A stretch of DNA of 35,467 nt from Acidobacteriota bacterium (GTDB lineage: Bacteria; Acidobacteriota; Vicinamibacteria; Vicinamibacterales; UBA8438): positions 1 to 35,467 of the forward strand of contig JADFPE010000014.1 of NCBI GenBank assembly GCA_022562495.1, given 5' to 3'. Shown one piece after another: positions 23,408 to 32,195 of the stretch. Position 1 is the stretch's first letter. Each line of letters begins with the position of its first letter. Both the position numbers and the translations under genes were made by a program. The notes beneath the pieces are model-generated. The model worked only from the letters and a program-made list of their open reading frames with translations, made no database searches and was not told the DNA's origin.

Positions 23408-25243
23408 ATGAGCCATCGCGAACCGCAACTTCTCGCTCTCATCCTCATCGGTGCCTTCCTCGTGGTGCTGCCGGCCGCGACCGTGACGATGCCGGTCGAC
23501 GAGGTGGTCGCGGGCATGCACGGCACCGGGATCACCGTGTTCCAGGGCACAGAACGCAGCGAGTTCTCCGTTGAGATCATCGGCGTCCTCGAAAACTCGA
23601 TGGGGCCGCGGCGCAATCTGATCCTGGCACGCCTGGCAGGGGGTCCGCTCGCCGAGACCGGCGTCATCCAGGGGATGAGCGGCAGTCCGGTCTATGTGGA
23701 CGGACGGCTTCTTGGCGCCGTCTCGTACTCGATGGGCTCGTTCTCGAAGGACACGATCGCCGGCATCACGCCGATCGACGAGATGCTGAGGGACGATTCT
23801 GGGCCTCCCGCACGCGTAGCTCGAGCCGTGCCTCGCCTCACGCTGCCGCTGGCGCGCGACACCCTGACATCCCTGTTACCGAACCGGCTCACGCGTCCCG
23901 ACCCGTTTACGGTACGCCCCGGTGACGTCAGCGCGGTCGGTCTGCTCGGCGAGACCGCCGCCACACTCGGCGTCCAGCTGCGACCGATTGCGACGCCGCT
24001 CGTTCTGACCGGGTTCACAGCCGAGGTCATCGACCAAATCGCGCCCATGTTTCGTGCCGCCGGCATGGTCGCAGTGGTCGGCGGCGCCCTCTCCGCCCAG
24101 CGGATGCCGGACGGCCCCCTACAGCCAGGTGACGCAGTCGGGGTCAGCCTCATTCGGGGCGATCTGTCGATGGCTGCCACCGGAACGGTGACCCTGGTCG
24201 ACGACGGTCGTGTGTATGCCTTCGGCCACCCGTTCTACAGCCTCGGCCCGGCCCGCTTTCCGATGACGCGCGCCTACATTCACATGGTGCTGCCGAGTCA
24301 GGCGATCTCCGCGAAGATCGCGGCGGTCGGGGAGGTCGTCGGTACCATCGACCAGGACCGGTCCACCGGGATCAGCGGCAGCCTGGGGCCAGGGCCGCGA
24401 CTCGTCCCGCTGCACGTGTCGCTGAACGCCCCCGACCGCAACCGCGTCGACACGTTCGACTTCGAGATCGTCGCAGACGAGTTGTTCACGCCATTGCTTG
24501 CGTACAACGCCATGCTGAACACCCTGTTCACGCATAGTCGCGAGGTGGGGTCGGCGACCTACGTCGTTCGTGGCCGGGTGGAGCTGGCCGGTCACCCACC
24601 GGCGACGTTCGAGGAGACCTTCAGCGGGGACGCCGCGACCGTGCTGGCGGCGCTCTACGTGGCGGGTCCATTGACGGTCCTGCTGAACAACGGCTTCGAG
24701 TCGGTGACCGTTGAGGGTATCGACGTCTCGATTACTGCGTATGATGACGTACGCATCGCGGAGCTCGAGCGCGTCTGGCTCGACGACCCACGACCGCGCC
24801 CGGGCTCCACCGTCCCGCTCCGTATCGCGGTTCGAACCCATCGCGGCGACGAGATTACCCGGACGATCATGGTGGATCTGCCGGCCACCGCGCGTGGTCG
24901 TCTGCAACTCCTCGTCGCGGACGGCACCACGCTGGCGCGGCAGGAGCGGCTGCAGTTTGGACAACGGCTCCAGGCCACCGATCTGAACCAGCTGATCGAC
25001 GCCGTGAACACGGCACGGCGGAACGACCGGCTGTATGTCCAGCTGCTGCGCCCGGATGCTGGTGCGGTCGTGAACGGGCGGCGGCTGAGATCCCTGCCCC
25101 CGTCAGTGCTGAGCGTGTTGAGCGCCGACCGGAGCAGCGGGCGCTTCACACCGCTGCGGAACGCGGTCGTGCGGGAGTGGAGTATCCCGCTGGACCACGT
25201 CGTGTCCGGGTCGCGCGTCGTGACCATCGATCTCGGCACCTAG
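23408..25243 (+). CDS. Secreted SpoIVB-like (S55 family) serine peptidase
   Basis: Exported protein of 611 residues with an N-terminal hydrophobic signal/anchor (about 7-26). The S55 serine motif IQGMSGSPVY is at 87-96 (probable nucleophile Ser91), preceded by GMHGTGITVFQGTE and EVIGVLEN-like strands and followed by LLGAVSYS and GITPIDEML. A second S55-like block, GTVTLVDDGRVYAFGHPF, brings the probable catalytic His274, then KIAAVGEVVGTIDQDRSTGISGSLG. In Bacillus SpoIVB the His block comes before the Ser block, so the order here is permuted. The C-terminal 250 residues look like beta-rich domains of unknown role. No good ribosome binding site precedes ATG 23408. In a non-sporulator it may process envelope proteins; the substrate is unknown. 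Confidence 0.82.
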   Translation: MSHREPQLLALILIGAFLVVLPAATVTMPVDEVVAGMHGTGITVFQGTERSEFSVEIIGVLENSMGPRRNLILARLAGGPLAETGVIQGMSGSPVYVDGRLLGAVSYSMGSFSKDTIAGITPIDEMLRDDSGPPARVARAVPRLTLPLARDTLTSLLPNRLTRPDPFTVRPGDVSAVGLLGETAATLGVQLRPIATPLVLTGFTAEVIDQIAPMFRAAGMVAVVGGALSAQRMPDGPLQPGDAVGVSLIRGDLSMAATGTVTLVDDGRVYAFGHPFYSLGPARFPMTRAYIHMVLPSQAISAKIAAVGEVVGTIDQDRSTGISGSLGPGPRLVPLHVSLNAPDRNRVDTFDFEIVADELFTPLLAYNAMLNTLFTHSREVGSATYVVRGRVELAGHPPATFEETFSGDAATVLAALYVAGPLTVLLNNGFESVTVEGIDVSITAYDDVRIAELERVWLDDPRPRPGSTVPLRIAVRTHRGDEITRTIMVDLPATARGRLQLLVADGTTLARQERLQFGQRLQATDLNQLIDAVNTARRNDRLYVQLLRPDAGAVVNGRRLRSLPPSVLSVLSADRSSGRFTPLRNAVVREWSIPLDHVVSGSRVVTIDLGT

Positions 25244-25405
25244 CGCGAGCGCGGCTCCGCGTCGCTCGCGCTAGCCGAGCTTTTCTCAGAGCCCCGCTAC
25301 GCGGGGGCTATGCGCCTTTGAACGGAGGTTGTCGTGGTGACAGGAAAAAAACACGAGGACGACTTGGACTCGATTGTCACGACACACGGCGTTCAAGGGT
25401 CTAGC
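25241..25405 (+). repeat. Dispersed repeat family R1, full copy B (modules 1+2)
   Basis: It starts with a perfect 11-base inverted repeat (TAGCGCGAGCG 25241-25251 / CGCTCGCGCTA 25263-25273) whose first bases are the stop codon of the S55 gene. Then come GAGCTTTTCTCAGAGCCCCG (module 1, to 25309) and TTGAACGG...GTTGTCGTGGTGACA, which pairs with TGTCACGACACACGGCGTTC towards the end (module 2). It ends in CTAGC 30 bases before the next start codon. It fills the whole 25244-25434 spacer. Confidence 0.7.
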
Positions 25406-25434
25406 GCGGCCTCGCAGACATCCCGTTCTCGCAG

Positions 25435-27678
25435 ATGATGTACCTCCGGCGGCTGGTTCATCATCCAGAGTCGAACCAGTCCGATCGTCCTGCCCGTGTA
25501 CGGCGTGCCGTCCTCTCCGTCGCCCTCGGTCTCTCCATCACGATGTTGACCGGGGCGACGCCGATCTTCTGGCGTGTGTCGACGCAAGAGGAATTTCTGC
25601 GTGGCGACGTCGAGTCCTTGTCGGTCGATGCCGATGGTCATCTCGTCCTCGGTCCAGTGAGCGACGCGTTCTTCGACACGACGGCGCCGATGCTGTGGTC
25701 GCTTGCCAGCGCGTCTGACGGGGCGCTCTGGGTCGGGAGCGGGAACGACGGTCGGCTGTATCGCGTGGAACCGGATGGCGGCGGGCGCGTCGTCTTCGAC
25801 GCCGACGAGCTCGACATCCATGCCGTGGTGGCCGACGTCGGGGGCGCGGTGTTCGCGGCCACCTCGCCGGACGGGCGGGTCTACCGGGTGACGCCCGAGG
25901 GCGAGACCTCCACGGTCTTCGACCCTGACGACACCTATATCTGGGCGCTGGCAGTGGCGCCCGACGGGACCCTGTATGCCGCGACCGGGGACGCGGCCCG
26001 CATCTACAAGATCGGCCCGCAAGGTGAGAGCGAGGTGTTCTTCGAGAGCGACGCGACACATGTGCTCTCCCTCGCGTTCGCGCCAGGGGGCGTGCTGTTG
26101 GCCGGCACGGAGTCGCCGGGTCAGGTGCTGCGCATCGACCCGGACGGGCGGGCGTTTGTGCTGCTGGATGCGCCCTACGCAGAGATCCGGTCGTTGCGCA
26201 TACAACCCGATGGCGCCGTCCTCGTCGTCGCGGTCAACGAGCCAGGGGCTCCGGTGGCCTCCCCGTCCTCGAGCACCGATGCTCCGAGCACCGCGAGCAC
26301 AACCGTATCCACGGTGACAGTGACCACGAGCGTGACGGCCGTTGTCGTCGCAGACACCGCCGCGACCTCGACGTCGCGAGGGTCCACGAATGGGGGGACG
26401 GGGAATCGTGAGACGAAAGGCGCCGTCTACCGAATCGCGTCGGACGGGCTGTGGGACAAACTGTGGAGTTCGGACTCAGACACCCCGTATGACGCGGTGT
26501 TCGACAGCGCCGGTGCGCTACTCGTCGGCACCGGCCCAGACGGGAAGATCTATCAGGTGTCCGACGACCCCCCGCGGACGGTGCTCCTTGGACGGGCGCC
26601 GGCCCAGCAGGTCATGCGTTTCCTGCAGCAGACGGATGGGTCCTTCCGCTACACGACGGCCAACCCGGGAAAGGTGGTCCGGCTCACGAGGGTGCTGGCC
26701 CAACAGGGCACCTACGAGTCGGAGGTCCGCGACGCCGAGACGGTCGCCACCTGGGGCACCATCAGCTGGCGGGGGGCGACGCCGGGTGGCAGCCGCATCG
26801 AGCTGTCGAGCCGATCGGGGAACACCGCGATTCCCAACGCGACCTGGAGCGACTGGTCGGCTCCCTACACCAACGCTGCAGGCACGCGGATCGCCAGCCC
26901 GAAGGCGCGCTACTTGCAGTGGCGGGCGACGCTGTTCGCGGGGGACGTCTCGCCGACCCTCACCTCGGTGACGGCCGCCTATCTGCCACGGAACCTGCGG
27001 CCCGAGGTCACCGAGATCATCGTGCATCCGCCCGGCACGGTGTTCCAGCAGCCCTTCAGCAGCGGCGACCCGCCGGTCGCCGGGCTCGATGACGATGCCG
27101 CGACTGAGTCCAACGGGGCGGCTGTGACACTAGGGCGTCAAGGCTATCGCAAGGGTCTCCAGACGTTCGTCTGGAAGGCGACCGATGAAAACGGGGACCA
27201 GCTCGAATACGCCGTCTCCTATCGACGGGAGGGTGAGACCGTCTGGCACCCGTTGCGGTCCGCTTCGCGGGACACGGTGTTCGCGTGGGATTCGTCGTCG
27301 GTGCCGGACGGGACCTATCGGATCAAGGTCACGGTGAGCGATGCCCGGTCCAATGCCCCGGACACCACCCTTGTCGGAGAGCGCGAGAGTCCGGTCTTCG
27401 ACATCGACAACTCCGCCCCGCGCATCGAGATGGCAGCTGTGCGGGACGAGGGTGGGCGGTCGGTCCTGCCGTTCACGGTGCGCGATGACCAGTCTGCGAT
27501 CCAGCTCGTGGAGCTCTCGTTGGGGACCGACACCTGGCGGGTGCTCTACCCGATCGATGGCATCCCCGACGGGCTGGTGGAACGGTTCGAGATCGTGCTC
27601 GACGACCTGGGTGAGGGCACGATCATCATCCGGGCGACCGACGCGCTACGGAACACGGTGACGGTATCCGCACGCTGA
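25435..27678 (+). CDS. Secreted beta-propeller protein
   Basis: Protein of 747 residues; no enzymatic motif recognised. A hydrophobic stretch after a long positively charged N-terminus (about 24-42, AVLSVALGLSITMLTGATP) suggests export. Residues about 85-270 carry repeated blades of the form 'DGALWVGSGNDGRLYRVEPDG', 'GAVFAATSPDGRVYRVTPEG', 'GTLYAATGDAARIYKIGPQG', as in NHL/YVTN-type propellers. A Ser/Thr/Val-rich low-complexity insert follows (about 275-320), then another blade (GALLVGTGPDGKIYQV). The rest (about 440-747) is beta-sandwich-like, with an Ig/fibronectin-like segment around DENGDQLEYAVSYRREGETVWHPL. Same-strand neighbours are the S55 peptidase and a TPR protein, so an envelope-related group is plausible. 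Confidence 0.8.
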   Translation: MMYLRRLVHHPESNQSDRPARVRRAVLSVALGLSITMLTGATPIFWRVSTQEEFLRGDVESLSVDADGHLVLGPVSDAFFDTTAPMLWSLASASDGALWVGSGNDGRLYRVEPDGGGRVVFDADELDIHAVVADVGGAVFAATSPDGRVYRVTPEGETSTVFDPDDTYIWALAVAPDGTLYAATGDAARIYKIGPQGESEVFFESDATHVLSLAFAPGGVLLAGTESPGQVLRIDPDGRAFVLLDAPYAEIRSLRIQPDGAVLVVAVNEPGAPVASPSSSTDAPSTASTTVSTVTVTTSVTAVVVADTAATSTSRGSTNGGTGNRETKGAVYRIASDGLWDKLWSSDSDTPYDAVFDSAGALLVGTGPDGKIYQVSDDPPRTVLLGRAPAQQVMRFLQQTDGSFRYTTANPGKVVRLTRVLAQQGTYESEVRDAETVATWGTISWRGATPGGSRIELSSRSGNTAIPNATWSDWSAPYTNAAGTRIASPKARYLQWRATLFAGDVSPTLTSVTAAYLPRNLRPEVTEIIVHPPGTVFQQPFSSGDPPVAGLDDDAATESNGAAVTLGRQGYRKGLQTFVWKATDENGDQLEYAVSYRREGETVWHPLRSASRDTVFAWDSSSVPDGTYRIKVTVSDARSNAPDTTLVGERESPVFDIDNSAPRIEMAAVRDEGGRSVLPFTVRDDQSAIQLVELSLGTDTWRVLYPIDGIPDGLVERFEIVLDDLGEGTIIIRATDALRNTVTVSAR

Positions 27679-27687
27679 GAGAGACCT

Positions 27688-27740
27688 CACAGGAGACAGG
27701 AGGCAGGAGGAGCCGGAAGGCTTCGCCGTGTTCTTGAGCC
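27688..27740 (+). repeat. Dispersed purine-rich repeat R3, copy 3
   Basis: CACAGGAGACAGGAGGCAGG, then AGGAGCCGGAAGGCTTCGCC and GTGTTCTTGAGCC. It corresponds in order to the reversed copies at 19853-19926 and 12904-12985, and lies in the 125-base gap between the propeller and TPR genes. Confidence 0.6.
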
Positions 27741-27803
27741 ACCTGCCACACACGAGATGCCGCCAGCCAGACACGCTGCAACGACGAGACCGATGGAGGA
27801 GCG

Positions 27804-29180
27804 ATGAAGCGGCTCGCCATCGGCGTGCTGCTGGCGGTGGCGATGGCTGGGGTCTTCCTCTACACCGGGGTGACCCGCGACACCGAGTATCGCCGGCTGG
27901 TCGCGGCCGGGGATGACGCGCTTGGTCAAGACCGGATCTTCCTCGCGCTCGAGGCGTTCAGCGGCGCCATCGCGTTGAAGAGCGAGAGCATGCTCGCCTA
28001 CCTGAAACGGGGTGAGACCTACCACCGCTGGGGCGATCTGGCTGCCGCGATGCGGGACCTGACCCGAGCCAGCGCGCTCGCCCCCGGGGCCACCCGCCCC
28101 CTCGAACGACTGGGTGATGTGTCACAGGAGCTCGGTCACCATGAGGAGGCGGCGAGACACTATGCCGCATATGTGGCGCTCGATGACCGGACACCGCGTG
28201 TCCTGTACAAACTGGCGCTTGCACATCATCGCTCCAGGCGCACCACGCGCACCATCCCGCTGCTGCGTCAGGTGATCGAGCTTGCCCCGATGATGCCGGA
28301 GGCGCACTACCTTCTCGGCATCGGCCTGTGGGATCAGCGTCGATTTGCCAAGGCCATCGAGGCGCTCACCGAGGCGGTCACACTCTCTCCCGGGTTTACC
28401 GCCGCCCGTGAGGCGCTGAGTGGCGTGTTTGCGGCCGAGGGCCATCTGGACAAGCAGGTCGAGCAGCTCGAGGCGCTGGCCGCCCTCGAGACGGACCGGC
28501 CGGCACGGGATGTAGACCTCGGGCTTGCGTATGCCCGTATCGGTCGCACCGACATGGCGGTGCTCGCGTTGGGACGCGCAGCCGAGGAACACCCGGAACA
28601 GCCACTGGTGTACACCGCCCTCGGTCGTGTCTGGCTCGACATTGCCCGCACCACGGACGACCGTATCGCGCTGAGCAAGTCGCTGGGCGCACTCCAGTCG
28701 ATTCCGATGGCGACCGCATCGAGCGAAGCGCTGACGCTGCTGGCACGCGCGCTGTTGCTCGCGGGCGAGGTTGAGAACGCGGTGGCGGCGCTCGAGCTCG
28801 CCACCGCGCGGTTTCCGCTCGACCCCTCCGCCTTCGTCGAGCTCGCGGATCTGGCATTGCACGAGGGTGACACCGCACGGGCGCGTCAGCTCCTCATCGC
28901 CCATGACGCGCTGACGGCGAACGAGCCCATCGGCTCGCGCGTGGCCAGACTGACGCGGATCGCCGACCTGTCGCTCGAGCTCGACGACCCCGCCGACGCC
29001 GTCGTTCGCTTCAGACAGGCCCGAGCGCTCGGAGAACCGAGCACCCGGTTGCTCGTTCGTCTCGCCGATGCCGAATGGCGTACCGGTGACCGCGCTGCCG
29101 CCCGGTTGGTCATCGCCGACGGGCTGGCACAGTCCCCGAGGGACCGCAGCCTGCTCGCGCTGCAGCGGCGGTTCGACTAG
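27804..29180 (+). CDS. Membrane-anchored tetratricopeptide repeat protein
   Basis: Protein of 458 residues. The N-terminus KRLAIGVLLAVAMAGVFLYTG (2-22) is a signal anchor or uncleaved signal; there is no lipobox Cys. The rest is helical TPR repeats: for example AGDDALGQDRIFLALEAFSGAIAL (about 36-59), AYLKRGETYHRWGDLAAAMRDLTRA, PLERLGDVSQELGHHEEAARHYAAY, EAHYLLGIGLWDQRRFAKAIEALTEAV, with further pairs down to the C-terminus. GGAGGAGCG directly precedes ATG 27804, a very strong ribosome binding site. It is a scaffold for protein-protein contacts; partners are unknown, though the preceding propeller protein is an obvious candidate by position. Confidence 0.85.
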   Translation: MKRLAIGVLLAVAMAGVFLYTGVTRDTEYRRLVAAGDDALGQDRIFLALEAFSGAIALKSESMLAYLKRGETYHRWGDLAAAMRDLTRASALAPGATRPLERLGDVSQELGHHEEAARHYAAYVALDDRTPRVLYKLALAHHRSRRTTRTIPLLRQVIELAPMMPEAHYLLGIGLWDQRRFAKAIEALTEAVTLSPGFTAAREALSGVFAAEGHLDKQVEQLEALAALETDRPARDVDLGLAYARIGRTDMAVLALGRAAEEHPEQPLVYTALGRVWLDIARTTDDRIALSKSLGALQSIPMATASSEALTLLARALLLAGEVENAVAALELATARFPLDPSAFVELADLALHEGDTARARQLLIAHDALTANEPIGSRVARLTRIADLSLELDDPADAVVRFRQARALGEPSTRLLVRLADAEWRTGDRAAARLVIADGLAQSPRDRSLLALQRRFD

Positions 29181-29220
29181 TGATGGTGCATCGACGATCG
29201 TCTGAGCGGGTCGAGGCGCA

Positions 29221-29407
29221 GCGCTAGCGAGGCTCCGCCTCAGACCGTCCCGACCCGGCTGGCTCCGCCTCGCTAGCCGAGCTGTTCTCACAGCCCCGCT
29301 ACGCGGGGGCTCGACTCCTTGAACGGAAACTGTCGTGGCGAGAGCGACAAACACACGATCGAAACTTGACTCGATTGCCACGATAAACGTTGTGCAAGGA
29401 GTCTAGC
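29221..29407 (+). repeat. Dispersed repeat family R1, full copy C (modules 1+2)
   Basis: A perfect 11-base inverted repeat GCTAGCGAGGC (29223-29233) / GCCTCGCTAGC (29267-29277) opens it. Module 1 is GAGCTGTTCTCACAGCCCCG and on to 29312. Module 2 begins CCTTGAACGGAAACTGTCGT (29317) and ends with the 21 bases 29387-29407 identical to 985-1005; its ends are mutually complementary (CGTGGC / GCCACG). It ends 11 bases before the SpmAB start codon. Confidence 0.7.
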
Positions 29408-29418
29408 GTCCCTGCGAC

Positions 29419-30726
29419 ATGCTCAACGGTCTCATCGTCTTCGTCGCGCTGACCTCCGTCCTGCTGGCCGCGTTCTCTGGCCAGATGCAGGCGCTCACCG
29501 ACTCCATCCTGACGTCCGCACGTGGCGCCGTCGACCTCGCGATCGGGCTGGTCGGGGTCATGGCGCTCTTCCTCGGGCTGTTCAAGGTCGCCGAAGACGC
29601 CGGACTCTTGCGTCATCTGGCTCGTCTCGTCGGTCCGGTGCTCCATCGCCTTTTTCCTTCCGTTCCGGTCGGAAGCCCGGCGATGAGCGCGATCATCCTG
29701 AACATCTCGAGCAACATGCTGGGGTTGGGGAACGCGGCGACCCCGTTCGGGATCAAGGCGATGGAGGAGCTCGACAAGCTCAATTCGAAACCTGGCACCG
29801 CGACCAACGCCATGGTGATGTTCCTGGCGATCAACACCTCGGCGCTGGCGATCCTGCCGTCTGGCGTCGTCGGGATGCGTGCGTCGCTCGGGTCCCAAGA
29901 CGCGATGGGGATCTTCATCCCCACCTGGTTTGCGAGCGGTTGTGCCACGGTAGTCGCCGTGACCGCGGCGGTGCTCCTGAGCCGGTTCTGGATCTACCGG
30001 AGCACCGAGCCAACGGCGTTGACGGCCGCCCAGACCGGCGACATGGCCGTGGTCGATGAGGGGTCCCTCGCCTTCGACGCACCTGAGGCGCTGGCGCCGA
30101 AGCCGGTGCGCCGCTGGCTGGGCCGGCTGTTCTGTCTGGTCCTGGCCGGTCTGCTGGCGCGATTCGTCTGGGACAGCCGGACCGAGTCGACCGCCGACAT
30201 CATCACTGATGTCACCTCCGCCTGGATGCTGCCAACACTGGTCGCCATGCTCATCCTGTATGGGTGGGTGCGCGGGGTGCGGGTCTACGACTCGTTGGTG
30301 GAGGGCGCCAAGCAGGGCTTTCAGGTGGCGATTCGCATCATCCCGTATCTGGTCGCGATCCTCGTCGTCGTCGGCATGTTCAGGGCCTCGGGTGGCATCG
30401 ACCTGATCGTGGTTGTCATCTCTCCGTTTACCGCGATCATCGGGTTACCCGCCGAGGCGCTGCCGATGGCGCTGCTCCGGCCCTTGACCGGAGCGGGGGC
30501 GTACGGCGTCATGACCGAAACCATGCAGGTGTACGGCGCCGATTCACTGATCGGCTACATGGTCAGCACGTTCCAGGGCAGCACGGAGACCACGTTCTAT
30601 ACGCTCGCCGTCTACTACGGGGCGGTGGGTATCCGTGAGACCCGGCACACCGTGCCGGCCTGTCTACTCGCCGACACCGCCGGCATCCTGGGCGCGGTGT
30701 TCATCGTCAACCTGATGTTTGGCTAG
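29419..30726 (+). CDS. SpmA-SpmB fusion (nucleoside recognition domain) membrane protein
   Basis: Integral membrane protein of 435 residues with two Gate/nucleoside-recognition domains (PF07670 type): SpmA-like about 1-200 and SpmB-like about 225-435. The N-terminal half begins MLNGLIVFVALTSVLLAAF and carries SAIILNISSNMLGLGNAATPFGIKAM, the SpmA hallmark; the C-terminal half carries GAKQGFQVAIRIIPYLVAILVVVGMFRASGG and QGSTETTFYTLAVYYGAVGI, the SpmB hallmark. In Bacillus the two are separate and affect spore core dehydration. Fused forms occur in non-spore-formers with unknown function, perhaps transport. Its last 20 bases overlap the end of the convergent sigma-54 activator gene. Confidence 0.9.
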   Translation: MLNGLIVFVALTSVLLAAFSGQMQALTDSILTSARGAVDLAIGLVGVMALFLGLFKVAEDAGLLRHLARLVGPVLHRLFPSVPVGSPAMSAIILNISSNMLGLGNAATPFGIKAMEELDKLNSKPGTATNAMVMFLAINTSALAILPSGVVGMRASLGSQDAMGIFIPTWFASGCATVVAVTAAVLLSRFWIYRSTEPTALTAAQTGDMAVVDEGSLAFDAPEALAPKPVRRWLGRLFCLVLAGLLARFVWDSRTESTADIITDVTSAWMLPTLVAMLILYGWVRGVRVYDSLVEGAKQGFQVAIRIIPYLVAILVVVGMFRASGGIDLIVVVISPFTAIIGLPAEALPMALLRPLTGAGAYGVMTETMQVYGADSLIGYMVSTFQGSTETTFYTLAVYYGAVGIRETRHTVPACLLADTAGILGAVFIVNLMFG

Positions 30727-31675
30727 TGCGTGGCCTGCACGGGTGATCGAGGCCGAGCCGCTTCAGCAGCTTCGCCAGCCCCTGTCGCGTCACACCCAGC
30801 GCCACTGCCGCTTTCCCGCGCCGACCGCCGGCCCGGGCCAGCGCGCCACTGACATACCGGCGCTCGAACACCACACGTGCCTGTTGCAACGTCTCGACGT
30901 CACTCGTGTCTCCCGCGATACAGCCAGGCAATGTGGACGGACCGACGACCCCGCAACGGGGCCCGCGCACGACCAGCGAGGCGATGACGTTTTCCAGCTG
31001 CCGAACATTGCCCGGCCAGTGATACTCGGCCAACGCGGTCAGCGTCGAGCGCGCGAGGACGGCGCGGCTCCCGGTGACCGACTGCGCCCGCCGCCAGAAG
31101 TGCTCGGCGAGCAGGAGCACGTCGTCGTCTCGGTCGCGCAGCGGCGGCACGACGATCCGCAGCACGTCGACCCGATACAGGAGATCCTCGCGGAATCGGC
31201 CCGTCAACACGTCCGCCTCGAGCGGCCGGTTGGTCGCCGCCACGACCCGTACGTCGACCCGGCGCGGCACGTTCTCACCGATCCGGCGGATCTCACCGTC
31301 CTGGAGCGCCCGCAGCAGCTTGGCCTGCGCCCGCGTCGACAGCTCGCCGATCTCGTCCAGGAACAGCGTACCCCGATCCGCCGCTTCGAAGAGCCCGGCG
31401 TGTTCGGTCACCGCACCGGTAAACGCGCCCCGCGCGTAGCCAAATAGCTCCGCTTCGACGAGCTCATCGGTCAAGGCCGCGCAGTTGACCGCGCCGAAGC
31501 TTCGGTCGGGCCGCCGGCTGAGCCGATGGATTGCGTGCGCCACCAGCTCCTTGCCGCTCCCGCTCTCCCCTGTCACCAGCACGGCATACGGGGACTCCGC
31601 GACACGGCGCACCGTCGCCCGCAACTCGTCCATGGCGTCGCTCCGGCCCAGGAGTCCCAGATCATCCGCCCTCAT
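30707..31675 (-). CDS. Sigma-54 dependent transcriptional activator (AAA+ and Fis HTH)
   Basis: Enhancer-binding protein that remodels sigma-54 RNA polymerase. From ATG 31675 it has 322 residues: AAA+ domain about 5-245 with Walker A GESGSGKE (36-43), the sigma-54 contact loop GAFTGA (83-88), Walker [12 protein letters not shown], sensor [10 protein letters not shown] and PLRDRDDDV, then [14 protein letters not shown] and a C-terminal Fis-type helix-turn-helix ([26 protein letters not shown]). There is no receiver, GAF or PAS domain. The frame stays open to 31915, but the extra 80 residues are basic and low in family resemblance, apart from a possibly real RLAGRFLALLRAGG stretch, so the start is uncertain. 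It is divergent from the xanthine dehydrogenase-family operon, a plausible target. Confidence 0.85.
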   Translation of the reverse strand: MRADDLGLLGRSDAMDELRATVRRVAESPYAVLVTGESGSGKELVAHAIHRLSRRPDRSFGAVNCAALTDELVEAELFGYARGAFTGAVTEHAGLFEAADRGTLFLDEIGELSTRAQAKLLRALQDGEIRRIGENVPRRVDVRVVAATNRPLEADVLTGRFREDLLYRVDVLRIVVPPLRDRDDDVLLLAEHFWRRAQSVTGSRAVLARSTLTALAEYHWPGNVRQLENVIASLVVRGPRCGVVGPSTLPGCIAGDTSDVETLQQARVVFERRYVSGALARAGGRRGKAAVALGVTRQGLAKLLKRLGLDHPCRPRTSQTSG

Positions 31676-32195
31676 CACGCTCGGCACCGGTCGGCTCCCT
31701 CCACCAGCCCGGAGGAGTGCAAGAAACCGGCCTGCCAGTCGGGACGTGCGACCCGAATGTTTGCGGGAGTTCGCGCGGCCGGCGCCGCACCGGGGTGGCA
31801 AGAAATTCGTGTGCAATGCCGGTCTGGTGTCGCGCTTTCTCCCCTTCCCGGTCGTCCCCATCTGCTGTTCGGCCCGATTCTGCGAGATCCCACCGACCTG
31901 CTGCATCCGGTTCACGCAGTACGCTGGGGGAGATCGACCACGATCAGCAATTCACGCCCTCGCGAGCCCGGCGGGTTCGCGTCCGCAGTGGTTGGCCATC
32001 CCGCGCTCCATACCCTACACAGCGAAGCACCGGTGAATGGACACGGACCGAGACGAATGACACAGCGTCATCGGGGGCATGATGACCCGCTTCGGGCAGT
32101 GTCGCACTTGTGGTGTCGGCAGGCATTCGGCACAATGGCAACGGCTGGATCACGGCCTGCGAGGACTGCGGCACACCAAGGGAGGGGATTGTCCA
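31676..32195. other. 520-base divergent region between the sigma-54 activator and the dehydrogenase operon
   Basis: No established gene. A weak sigma-54-like promoter with correct GG-N10-GC spacing (CGGCAGG CATT CGGCA, 32117-32133) lies 60-80 bases before the [2Fe-2S] subunit start. Two short overlapping frames at 32079-32208 carry CRTCG and CEDCG motifs that would form one zinc ribbon only after a frameshift. Confidence 0.4.

Noticed and set aside
25280-25310. CRISPR-like array from the repeated AGCCCCGC...GCGGGGGCT sequences
   Set aside because: The copies are kilobases apart with no regular spacing, so they are dispersed repeats and not an array.
31740-31835. Sigma-54 promoter in the TGGCAAGAAATTCGTGTGCA stretch (31796-31815)
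   Set aside because: It contains GG and GC dinucleotides in suggestive hexamers, but they are 14 bases apart instead of the required 10.
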